Source: Candidatus Omnitrophota bacterium
GTDB taxonomy: Bacteria; Omnitrophota; Gorgyraeia; Zapsychrales; Fredricksoniimonadaceae
NCBI GenBank assembly: GCA_002753465.1
Contig: PEAF01000007.1
Span: forward strand, 1-54,802
DNA: 54,802 nucleotides
Reading direction: 5' to 3'
Shown here: positions 46,106 through 53,638 of the stretch, in pieces
Layout of the letters: each line of letters starts with the position of its first letter
Numbering within the stretch: the stretch's first letter is position 1
Made by a program: the position numbers and the translations under genes
Notes under the pieces: generated by a model
Told to the model about the DNA's origin: nothing
Databases searched by the model: none
What the model saw: only the letters and a program-made list of their open reading frames with translations

Positions 46106-47866
46106 ATGTTCTTTAAAAGCCCCAGACCGTACATAGTCATCTTGGCCCTGTGCGTTCTGGGGCTTCTTCTTTATGCCCGGGCGCTGTGGTATCCGTTTGT
46201 TCATGATGATCTGGTGTTCATTCAGCTGAATCCGTATATCGCGCGCTGGGATAATATTCTCGATGTGTTCTTCCGGCCCGGTCTGGCGGTGGTGCAGGAT
46301 CAGATGCGCTATTATCGTCCTTTGCTGGAAGTTATTTATCGTCTGGAATATCTTGTTTTCGGGATGGAGCCATGGGGTTTTCATCTGGTCAATATATTGC
46401 TGCACGGTGTTGCCGCGGGATTGGTTTATCTGTTGGCGCGGCAGTTAAGATGCGCTAAAGGTGCGGCTGTTTTTATCAGTATCCTTTTTCTGGTTCACCC
46501 CGTACAAAGCGAAGCTGTTACGTGTGTTGCGGGCATATCAAATCTGGCGGTGGCGGTACTTATGCTGGGCGCGCTCGTTTTGCATATAACGGGCCGCCGG
46601 CAGGGGAAATGTTTTTACTGGCCCGCTTTGCTTATGGCTGGTGCCGCCTGTTTTGTTAAAGAGCAGGCGCTGGTGCTGGTGGCGCTGGTGGGTTTGTATG
46701 AGGTTCTTTTTCGCCGCGGAACATGGGGCAGCCGGGTAAGGGTCCTGGCGCCTTTTTTGATGATCTCAGGGCTGTTCCTGGCCTGGCGTATTTTTCTTTT
46801 CCCCGGTTTTGGAGCGAATGTGTTCGTTGGCGGATATGAATCCCGACTAAGACTTTTGGCTATTCCCAGGATCATCGTGACAGATCTCGGGCTTGTCTTC
46901 TGGCCGGCGGGGCTGCATTATTACCGCAGCATTGATATTCTGGCACCCTATGCTTTAGCCTGGATTGTTTTAGCAGCGCTTACGGGGCTGGTGGTTATTT
47001 GGTTCCGTCGGATCACACCCGCACAGCGGCGCCTGGGTCTGTTCGGGCTTGGGTTTTCTTTTTTTACATTTCTGCCGGCATTGAATATTTTTCCGCTTAT
47101 TAACGAATATTCAAATATTATGGCCGCGGAACATTTCATTTATTTATCTTTGGCCGGGTTTTTATTGATGATGACGGCGTTACTGGCAGGGATTTTTCGT
47201 CGTTTCAGGTGCGCGTGGCTGGTGGCGGCATGTTTTTCTGTTATCATTATTTTTGCGTTCATGACGGTCCGTCAGAGCGCTTTCTGGCGCAGTGAGACGG
47301 TTCTTTTTGAGCGGACGCTGGCTTTTGAGCCTCAGCTGGGAAGGGTTCATTTGCTACTGGGCCGCGCTTATGGCCGCGACCGACGTTTTTCCGACGCGAT
47401 CTGGCAGCACACGGCAGCCTTGCGGATCCTGGAGAATTATGTTAAAAGAACACCTGTAATGATGCCGGCGCACCGTTTCTATGAGATCTTTGTCAAGGAA
47501 GCGCACGACGAGCGCGGCGCTTTCCGCATGGTTTCGGGGGACCTTCACGGTGCGATTGAGGATTATAAGATCGCAGTGTCCATGGCGCACAATGGCTTGC
47601 GCTCCAGCGTCTTTGGCGGCAATGACAGCGCCTCAGCCAATAATTTAGGAATGCTTTTATTGCAGACCGGAGACCGGCTTGAGGCGCGTGAGATGTTCAG
47701 GCAGGCGCTCAAATGGGATCGGCACTTCGCGCCGGTGATGAATAATCTGGGGATGATGGCCCTTCAGCACGGCGATCGCGTGAGCGCGCGTTTCTGGTTT
47801 CGCCGGGCCTTGAAAACGGCGCCGGGTTTCACACAGGCGAGAGATAATTACAATAAGGCTAAGTGA
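46106..47866 (+). CDS. TMTC-like GT-C mannosyltransferase with TPR tail
   Basis: This 586-residue protein has about ten membrane helices, with family marks FVHDDLVF near 35, YYRPLLEVIYRLEY near 72, FHLVNILLHG near 93, and HPVQSEAVTCVAGISNL near 130. These are the loop motifs of TMTC/DUF1736 GT-C proteins, which glycosylate proteins from a lipid-linked sugar. The C-terminal ~170 residues carry TPR-type helix pairs (LLGRAYGRDRRFSDAI, LGMLLLQTGDRLEAREMF, LGMMALQHGDRVSARFW). It likely modifies exported proteins. Donor sugar unknown. Confidence 0.75.
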   Translation: MFFKSPRPYIVILALCVLGLLLYARALWYPFVHDDLVFIQLNPYIARWDNILDVFFRPGLAVVQDQMRYYRPLLEVIYRLEYLVFGMEPWGFHLVNILLHGVAAGLVYLLARQLRCAKGAAVFISILFLVHPVQSEAVTCVAGISNLAVAVLMLGALVLHITGRRQGKCFYWPALLMAGAACFVKEQALVLVALVGLYEVLFRRGTWGSRVRVLAPFLMISGLFLAWRIFLFPGFGANVFVGGYESRLRLLAIPRIIVTDLGLVFWPAGLHYYRSIDILAPYALAWIVLAALTGLVVIWFRRITPAQRRLGLFGLGFSFFTFLPALNIFPLINEYSNIMAAEHFIYLSLAGFLLMMTALLAGIFRRFRCAWLVAACFSVIIIFAFMTVRQSAFWRSETVLFERTLAFEPQLGRVHLLLGRAYGRDRRFSDAIWQHTAALRILENYVKRTPVMMPAHRFYEIFVKEAHDERGAFRMVSGDLHGAIEDYKIAVSMAHNGLRSSVFGGNDSASANNLGMLLLQTGDRLEAREMFRQALKWDRHFAPVMNNLGMMALQHGDRVSARFWFRRALKTAPGFTQARDNYNKAK

Positions 47867-47870
47867 TCAT

Positions 47871-48161
47871 ATGATTTATATCATTATTATTCTGGGCGCG
47901 CTTCTTGTATTGGGAGCTTTGAGTTACGTGGTTTCACAGTGGCCGGATCAGGCGCCGGCTAAGAATAAAAAAGAAAAGAAAGAACGCCCTGAGCCGGTTG
48001 TGCCGCAGAAAGATGTGTTTGAAGTGACCGAGAAGTTCGAACGGCGTGTCAGGACTTTGGAGGCGGCTTTACAGGCCGCCCAGGCTGATCAGAAGGCCCG
48101 CTTGAATGAGATCGGGGCTTTGAAAATCACTATTAACAATCTTGAAAAGGGAAGAGGCTAG
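47871..48161 (+). CDS. Membrane-anchored coiled-coil protein, part before an in-frame amber codon
   Basis: This 96-residue piece has one N-terminal membrane helix (~2-20), a Lys/Glu/Pro linker and the start of a coiled coil (~48-96). It ends at TAG 48159. The same reading frame continues past the stop for another 132 codons with the same heptad-like composition. It is therefore either the truncated product of a broken gene or half of an artefactually split one. It follows the TMTC-like gene by four bases. Confidence 0.6.
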   Translation: MIYIIIILGALLVLGALSYVVSQWPDQAPAKNKKEKKERPEPVVPQKDVFEVTEKFERRVRTLEAALQAAQADQKARLNEIGALKITINNLEKGRG

Positions 48162-48557
48162 GAAAAGTCCTGGCGTGAGAGGGAAGAGGCTTTTGCGGTC
48201 AAGGAGAGGAAGCAGGAGCTTGATTTGCGGGCCGAGCTTGAAAAGACGCGCGCCCTGTTGCATGATGAGTCGAATCAACGCATACGCCTTGAGTATGAAT
48301 TAAAGGAAGTGCGTTTGCTTAAAGACGCTGTTTCGGCGGAAGAGCGGAAGTTGACCGGCAGGAACAATGAGCTTGACCGTCAGCTGAAAGAGCTAGTCGT
48401 GGAATCACGCGAGCTTAGGAGCGAGAATGCCAAGTTAAAGATCAAAAAAGAAGCGGATCAGTGGGTGGCCAAGGATGAATATGTTATGCTTGAGAAATTC
48501 CTGAAGCGCGCCCAGGCTGAGATCGAGCAGTTGAAAAAGATGCCGCCTGCGCTTTAG
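48162..48557 (+). pseudogene. Continuation of the coiled-coil protein after the amber codon
   Basis: In the frame of the 47871 gene, codons after TAG 48159 read EKSWREREEAFAVKERKQ and on through Glu/Lys/Leu-rich heptads to a final TAG (48555). There is no ATG near the beginning; TTG 48225 is the first possible re-start and lacks a ribosome site. A single T-to-C change would turn TAG into CAG (Gln), a residue frequent in the coil. A sequencing error, a point mutation or readthrough would each explain it. Confidence 0.6.
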
Positions 48558-48597
48558 GCTTTGGCATGCCTGCAGCTTGCGCAGGCTAATGGTTTAA

Positions 48598-48626
48598 TGT
48601 AGGGGCGACCCGCTGGGTCGCCTGTA
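48598..48626. repeat. Intergenic palindrome of the TGTAGGGG family
   Basis: TGTAGGGGCGACCC-GCTG-GGTCGCC-TGTA is a near-perfect hairpin with the same TGTAGGGG head as the elements at 15148 and 15493. It lies just upstream of the DAHP synthase ribosome site. A separate hairpin, GCCTGC/GCAGGC, precedes it at 48568. Confidence 0.6.
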
Positions 48627-48640
48627 AAGAGGAGTTTCAC

Positions 48641-49669
48641 ATGTCTTTTGAATATCGTAAACAGTTGCCTAATGTGGAAGAGATCATGCAGGCTTTGCCC
48701 GTCAGCCCTGAGTTGGCGGAAGTGAAGCTTGGCCGCGACCGCGCCGTGGCGGATATCATCACCGGCAAGAGCCATAAATTCCTTTTGATCATCGGGCCTT
48801 GCTCGGCGGACAATGAGGATGCTGTATGTGAATATGTGGCGCGTCTTTCCAAGCTGCAGGCGCGCGTTAAAGATAAGCTGGTCCTTTTGCCGCGCATCTA
48901 TACCAATAAGCCGCGCACAACGGGTATCGGGTATAAGGGCATGGCCCATCAGCCGGACCCGAACGAGGATCCTAACATTGTCGAAGGTCTTATCGCGATC
49001 CGCAAAATGCATATCCGCGCACTCGGTGAGTCGGGCTTAAGTTCAGCCGATGAGATGCTTTATCCTGAAAATTATCCGTATCTTGAGGACGTCCTGAGTT
49101 ATGTGGCCATCGGTGCGCGTTCCGTCGAGAATCAGGGGCATCGCCTGACCGTCAGCGGCCTGGATATCCCCTGCGGCATGAAGAATCCGCCCAGCGGTGA
49201 TATGGGGGTCATGCTTAATTCCGTGCGTGCGGCTCAGTCGCCGCATATTTTTTCCTATAACGGGTGGGAAGTCGCGACGAATGGGAATCCCCTGACGCAT
49301 TCCATTTTGCGCGGGGCGGTCAGCCCTTTCGGCAAGACCCTTGCGAATTATCATTATGAAGATATCGCTCATTTACAGGCGCTGTACAGCAAGTCCGGCT
49401 TATTGAATCCGGCGGTCATTATTGATGTCAGCCATGCCAATTCGAATAAAGTTTATACCGAGCAACCTCGCGTGGCACAGGAAGTCATTAACAGCCTTAA
49501 ATTCGCGCCTGCTTTAAGGGCGTTTGTGAAGGGGCTTATGATCGAGAGTTATCTGGAAGAGGGCGCACAGGATGTTAATGGCGGCGTTTATGGCAAGTCG
49601 ATCACCGATGCCTGCCTGGGTTGGGCGGCTTCAGAGGCTTTGGTTTTGAGTTTGGCGGACCAGCTTTAA
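48641..49669 (+). CDS. aroF: 3-deoxy-7-phosphoheptulonate synthase (class I, AroF/G/H type)
   Basis: This 342-residue protein matches E. coli-type DAHP synthases throughout: IIGPCSADN, LLPRIYTNKPRTTGIGYKGM, PSSADEMLYPE-like LSSADEMLYPENYPY, GARSVENQGHRL, CGMKNPPSGD, DVSHANSNK and MIESYLEEGAQ. It makes DAHP from phosphoenolpyruvate and erythrose 4-phosphate, the first step of aromatic amino-acid synthesis. AGAGGAG sits 5-8 bases before the ATG. Which amino acid, if any, feeds back on it cannot be read from the sequence, so the symbol marks the family rather than the isozyme. Confidence 0.9.
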   Translation: MSFEYRKQLPNVEEIMQALPVSPELAEVKLGRDRAVADIITGKSHKFLLIIGPCSADNEDAVCEYVARLSKLQARVKDKLVLLPRIYTNKPRTTGIGYKGMAHQPDPNEDPNIVEGLIAIRKMHIRALGESGLSSADEMLYPENYPYLEDVLSYVAIGARSVENQGHRLTVSGLDIPCGMKNPPSGDMGVMLNSVRAAQSPHIFSYNGWEVATNGNPLTHSILRGAVSPFGKTLANYHYEDIAHLQALYSKSGLLNPAVIIDVSHANSNKVYTEQPRVAQEVINSLKFAPALRAFVKGLMIESYLEEGAQDVNGGVYGKSITDACLGWAASEALVLSLADQL

Positions 49670-49692
49670 CCGGTACTTTCATATAAAAGAGG

Positions 49693-50868
49693 TTGGCATT
49701 GTTTTCCAAGCGAACTGAATGGGAATTAGGCGAGAATCCCCTTGCCTTGGAGCTGAATAAGCTTCAGGAACAAGGGGTTTCTCTTTTTGACCTGACGCAA
49801 TCGAATCCTACCCAGGCGGGGATCGCGTATCCGCCGGAGCTTATCCTTAAGGCCTTTCTTGACCCGCAGAACCTGATCTATGCCCCGCACCCTAAGGGCA
49901 TGCTTAAAACGCGTGAAGCTGTGGCTCATTATTATGCGGATAAGGGGATTAAGGTTTCGCCGGAGAACATTGTCCTGACATCAAGTTCATCTGAGGCCTA
50001 TGGTTTCCTGTTCCGCCTTCTTATGGACCCGCATGACCGACTGCTTTTGCCGGCGCCAAGTTATCCGCTTTTTTCGTATCTGGCGGGGTTGAATGACGTC
50101 GATGTGGCCTATTATCATATCTATTTCGACGATAAGGGCTGGCGCATTGATTTTGATTCACTGGAAGACTCGGCGGAACGCGGGGCCAAGGCGATCGTTC
50201 TGGTGAGCCCGAATAATCCGACAGGCTCCTGCATTAAGGCGGAAGAGATCAAGCGGTTGAACGCCTTGTGCACCCGTTATGGCATGGCCATTATCAGCGA
50301 TGAGGTTTTTATCGATTATATTTTTGATGAGGCGGCGACGAAGTATCAGAGCCTTGCGCTGAATACGGGGGCGCTGAGCTTTGCTTTAGGCGGCCTTTCC
50401 AAGGCCATGGCTTTACCGCAGATGAAATTGGGCTGGATCATTGTCAACGGTCCCAAGAAAGAAGTGAAAGGCGCGCTGGACCGCCTCGAGGTCATTGCGG
50501 ACACATATCTTTCCGTGAATACACCGGTGCAGCATGCGGCAGCCACGTGGCTGGCCGGGCGAGGGATTGTCCGTGATCAGATCATGGCGCGCGTTCGCGC
50601 CAATGAAGCGCTTCTGGGGGATGTGGCCAGGAAAGCCGGCGTGCGCTGTTTTCCGGTCGAAGGCGGCTGGTACGGGCTTATTCAGTTATCGATGGGCATG
50701 CCTGAAGATGAGTGGGCATTAAAGCTCCTTAAAGAAAAACATGTTGTGGTGCATCCCGGGTTCCTGTTCGATTTTGATGAAGAAGGTTTTCTGGTCTTGA
50801 GCCTGCTGACCAAAGAGGATGTTTTCGCCGAAGGGCTTCGACGGATAGCGGCTTTCATTGAAAAATAG
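49693..50868 (+). CDS. PLP-dependent class I/II aminotransferase
   Basis: This 391-residue fold-type I aminotransferase has TSSSSEAYGFLFRLL for the cofactor phosphate, SPNNPTGSCI, ISDEVFIDYIF (Asp contacting the pyridine nitrogen), GLSKAMALPQMKLGW with the Schiff-base Lys, and a late arginine-containing LSLLTKED end. Starts are TTG at 49693 or 49699; the second has AAAGAGG at better spacing. It follows DAHP synthase by 23 bases, so it may serve aromatic or related amino-acid synthesis. Substrate is not determined. Confidence 0.85.
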   Translation: MALFSKRTEWELGENPLALELNKLQEQGVSLFDLTQSNPTQAGIAYPPELILKAFLDPQNLIYAPHPKGMLKTREAVAHYYADKGIKVSPENIVLTSSSSEAYGFLFRLLMDPHDRLLLPAPSYPLFSYLAGLNDVDVAYYHIYFDDKGWRIDFDSLEDSAERGAKAIVLVSPNNPTGSCIKAEEIKRLNALCTRYGMAIISDEVFIDYIFDEAATKYQSLALNTGALSFALGGLSKAMALPQMKLGWIIVNGPKKEVKGALDRLEVIADTYLSVNTPVQHAAATWLAGRGIVRDQIMARVRANEALLGDVARKAGVRCFPVEGGWYGLIQLSMGMPEDEWALKLLKEKHVVVHPGFLFDFDEEGFLVLSLLTKEDVFAEGLRRIAAFIEK

Positions 50869-50931
50869 CCGCGTTCTGTTAAGATGTCATAGTTAAACAG
50901 CCATGAAAAATTATTAATTTGAAGAAAAGGG

Positions 50932-51411
50932 ATGATTATGGCCAGACCGAATTGGGATGAATATTTCATGAAACTCGCCATGCTTGCCTCCGAGCGGGCG
51001 ACTTGCCCGCGCATGCATTGCGGTTGCGTGCTGGTCAAAGACCGTGAGGTCACAGCCACCGGGTATAACGGTTCAATTCCCGGCGATGATCATTGCGAGG
51101 ATGTCGGGTGTCTTGTTGTCGAAAACCACTGTGTGCGTACAAATCACGCGGAAATGAACGCAATCGTTCAGGCGGCCAAAAAAGGCCATAAGATCGACGG
51201 CGGGACAGCGTATGTGACGAACATGCCGTGCACGACATGCGCTAAGGCGCTCATTGCCGCGGGGGTCAAGCGGGTGGTTGTTTTTTCAGATTACCACAGC
51301 ACGCTGGCAACAGAGTTTTTTGCCAAAGCCAAGGTCGTGATCGACAAGGTCGCCATGCCGTCCAAAGAGATCGTGTATGACCTAGAGAAGTACACGTCGG
51401 CCAGAAAATAA
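50932..51411 (+). CDS. dCMP/cytidine deaminase-family protein
   Basis: This 159-residue zinc deaminase has N-terminal RPNWDEYFMKLAMLASERATC, the HAE catalytic motif (TNHAEMNAI) and the PCTTC zinc motif (MPCTTCAKAL). These are the hallmarks of deoxycytidylate deaminases (dCMP to dUMP). The extra Cys/His set (CPRMHCGC, DHCEDVGC) fits the structural zinc of the family. Start is ATG 50932 or 50938. It overlaps the GH5 gene by one base. Confidence 0.88.
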   Translation: MIMARPNWDEYFMKLAMLASERATCPRMHCGCVLVKDREVTATGYNGSIPGDDHCEDVGCLVVENHCVRTNHAEMNAIVQAAKKGHKIDGGTAYVTNMPCTTCAKALIAAGVKRVVVFSDYHSTLATEFFAKAKVVIDKVAMPSKEIVYDLEKYTSARK

Positions 51412-52607
51412 TGAATATATTGAGGCTGCATAACGGGCGGATCACAGACGGTGTCCGCCCTGTTTCTTTAAAGGGTATTAACCTCGGCGGATGGCTTATG
51501 CCCGAGGGGTATTTCATGCATGCGCCTAATCGCGGTTATCACCTGTTCCGTAAGGCTTTTGTTAAAGCGCTGGGCGAGGATGTCTGTCGGGAAAAAGAGC
51601 GCGCATTCCGGGAAGCGTTCATCACGCCAAAAGATCTGGCCGCCATTGCCGGGATGGGGTTTAATAGTATCCGCTTGCCGTTCCATTTCGGGCTCATCGA
51701 AACGAGCCCGTACGTTTATTCCCATGAAGGCGTGGGATATTTGGACCGGGCGATCTGCTGGGCCCGGCAAAATAACCTGCGTGTTATTTTAGATATGCAT
51801 GCCGCACCGGGGGCGCAGAACCATGACTGGCATTCTGACTCTGATGGCAAGGCGCGGTTCTGGACGAATAAGGGTTTTCAGCGCAGGGCGGCGGCGTTGT
51901 GGGGTTTTCTGGCTGATCGTTATAAAAATGAACCTGCCGTGGCGGGGTATGATCTTTTGAATGAAGCCGTGCTGGATGATACAACGCTTCTGAATGCGTA
52001 CTATAAGGCGGCGATCCGTGAGATCAGGAGCGTTGATAAGGCGCATATTATTTTTGTCGAGGGTAATCATTGGGCGCAGGACTTGACGTGCCTGGACAAT
52101 TTTGATGATAATAATCTGGCCTTGAGTTTCCATTTTTATGAGCCGTTGGAATTTACGTTCAATTTTGTGCCGGGGTTGAAGTATCCATTGTGTGCTGGCA
52201 AGGGCCGCTGGGACAGGGCATTTATGCATAAGCGCCTTGAAAGTTTTGTCAAATTAGCAGGGAAGCAAAAGCGTGCTTTATGCTGCGGTGAGTTCGGTGT
52301 TAACAGCCGCGACGGATTTTATGGCGAAGATGTATGGTTGTCGGATATACTTGCTGAATTCAAGGCCATGGATATCCACTGGACGTACTGGACATGGAAG
52401 GCTGTGAAGCATTTCATGTATCCGGACGGGGTCTATAGTTATACGGGGAATCCGGCGTGGGTCAACCGTCCGGGTCCTGTAACGGGCTGGGATACATGGT
52501 CGGCGCAGTGGTCAGTCAAGCAGAAAGAAATGATCGCGTCGTGGAAGACCGGGGCATTCAGCGAGAATAAAGCTATTGCGAGGGCGTTGAGAGCGGGACT
52601 TAAGTAA
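51411..52607 (+). CDS. GH5-family glycoside hydrolase
   Basis: This 398-residue (beta/alpha)8 hydrolase has KGINLGGWLMPEG at the start, FNSIRLPFHFG, LDMHAAPGAQN, the acid/base Glu185 in YDLLNEAV, HFYEP, and the nucleophile Glu294 in CGEFGVN. It shares the exo-1,3-glucanase/cellulase layout of GH5. There is no signal peptide, so it acts inside the cell or leaves by another route. That differs from the secreted hydrolases in the first part of the window. Polysaccharide substrate unknown. Confidence 0.87.
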   Translation: MNILRLHNGRITDGVRPVSLKGINLGGWLMPEGYFMHAPNRGYHLFRKAFVKALGEDVCREKERAFREAFITPKDLAAIAGMGFNSIRLPFHFGLIETSPYVYSHEGVGYLDRAICWARQNNLRVILDMHAAPGAQNHDWHSDSDGKARFWTNKGFQRRAAALWGFLADRYKNEPAVAGYDLLNEAVLDDTTLLNAYYKAAIREIRSVDKAHIIFVEGNHWAQDLTCLDNFDDNNLALSFHFYEPLEFTFNFVPGLKYPLCAGKGRWDRAFMHKRLESFVKLAGKQKRALCCGEFGVNSRDGFYGEDVWLSDILAEFKAMDIHWTYWTWKAVKHFMYPDGVYSYTGNPAWVNRPGPVTGWDTWSAQWSVKQKEMIASWKTGAFSENKAIARALRAGLK

Positions 52608-52667
52608 TCGTTTGGCGTCATCCGCTAAAATAGAAGTTTGATATATGATGCATTGTTGATTAAATGG

Positions 52668-52800
52668 TTCCCTGCTTTAAGGCTGATGGCATACCGCAGC
52701 TGCGAGTTTGGAAACCAAGCTTTCAACAGTATTTTCTTAGAAAAAGCTGTTTCCACTGTTTGAGCAGCCAGGTATGCCGGAAGCCTTAATAAGCAGGGAA
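52668..52800. ncRNA. Long imperfect hairpin element, copy 2 (inverted relative to copy 1)
   Basis: The outer arm TTCCCTGCTTTAAGGC (52668-52683) pairs with GCCTTAATAAGCAGGGAA (52783-52800). Inside are GGCATACC/GGTATGCC, TGGAAAC/GTTTCCA and AAGCTTT/AAAGCT. The inner ~85 bases match the reverse complement of 37670-37755, while outer-stem bases differ on both sides so that pairing is kept. The rest of the 230-base gap between the GH5 and methyltransferase genes shows nothing else. Confidence 0.55.
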
Positions 52801-52837
52801 TTTTATAATTCTTAAAGACTGAAAAGAATAAAGCTAT

Positions 52838-53638
52838 ATGATCGAAAAGATTTCAAGTTTACAGAATGCGGGTATCAAGCGTGTCGTGCGGCTGCGCACT
52901 AAAAAGAGCCGTGAGGCGCGCGGGCTTACCATTGTTGAGGGCAATCGCGAGGTGCGTCAGGCCTTCCTGGCGGGCTTGCGTTTTCACAGTGTTTATATCT
53001 GCCGTGAAGGCGTTTACCATGTGGATGAGGCCTTGGCCAAAGAGCTTTTGGATGCCAGGGTCAAGATCTATGACACAGGGTGTGCGGTGTTCGGTAAAAT
53101 GTCGTACGGTGACCGCGTCGACGGGATATTGGGTCTGGTTGAACGGCCGGAGGTTACGCTGGAGAATTTAAAATTAAGCGCCAATCCGCTCATCGTTGTG
53201 ATGGAGGGCGTTGAGAAACCCGGTAATCTGGGCGCTGTGCTGCGCACATGTGACGGGGCGGGAGTTGAGGCGCTGATTGTGTGCGATGAGAAGACGGATA
53301 TTTATAATCCGAATGTGATACGCGCCAGTCTGGGCGCTGTGTTCGCTGTTCAAACGGTCTCCTGTACGAACAAGGAGGCGGTCGAGTTCTTGCGTATGAA
53401 GGGCGTCAAGACGTTCGCGGCGGTTGTTCAGGCTAAAGAATTTTACTATGACAAGGATTTGTCCGGCCCCTGCGCCATCGTGATGGGCAGTGAGCAGGAT
53501 GGGTTGAGCGATCTATGGCGCCGCAGCGCGGATGATGCCGTGCGCATCCCGATGTGCGGCAAGGTCGATTCGCTCAATGTGTCGGTTTCGGCCGCCGTGA
53601 TGGTTTATGAAGCGTTAAGACAAAGAGGAAAAATATGA
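52838..53638 (+). CDS. SpoU/TrmH-family RNA 2'-O-methyltransferase
   Basis: This 266-residue protein has an N-terminal L30e-like domain (SLQNAGIKRVVRLRTKKSREARG) and a C-terminal SPOUT domain. Its motifs are MEGVEKPGNLGAVLRTCDGAG, IVMGSEQDGLSDLWRRSADDAVRIPM and VDSLNVSVSAAVMVYEA. Members methylate a ribose in rRNA or tRNA; the target is not determined. It differs from the RlmB-like protein at 42146. It overlaps the pseudouridine synthase gene by ATGA. Confidence 0.87.
   Translation: MIEKISSLQNAGIKRVVRLRTKKSREARGLTIVEGNREVRQAFLAGLRFHSVYICREGVYHVDEALAKELLDARVKIYDTGCAVFGKMSYGDRVDGILGLVERPEVTLENLKLSANPLIVVMEGVEKPGNLGAVLRTCDGAGVEALIVCDEKTDIYNPNVIRASLGAVFAVQTVSCTNKEAVEFLRMKGVKTFAAVVQAKEFYYDKDLSGPCAIVMGSEQDGLSDLWRRSADDAVRIPMCGKVDSLNVSVSAAVMVYEALRQRGKI

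Noticed and set aside
48159..48161. Recoding of TAG as pyrrolysine or another amino acid
   Set aside because: TAG is the normal stop of several genes here, including this reading frame. No special downstream element or partner genes are seen.
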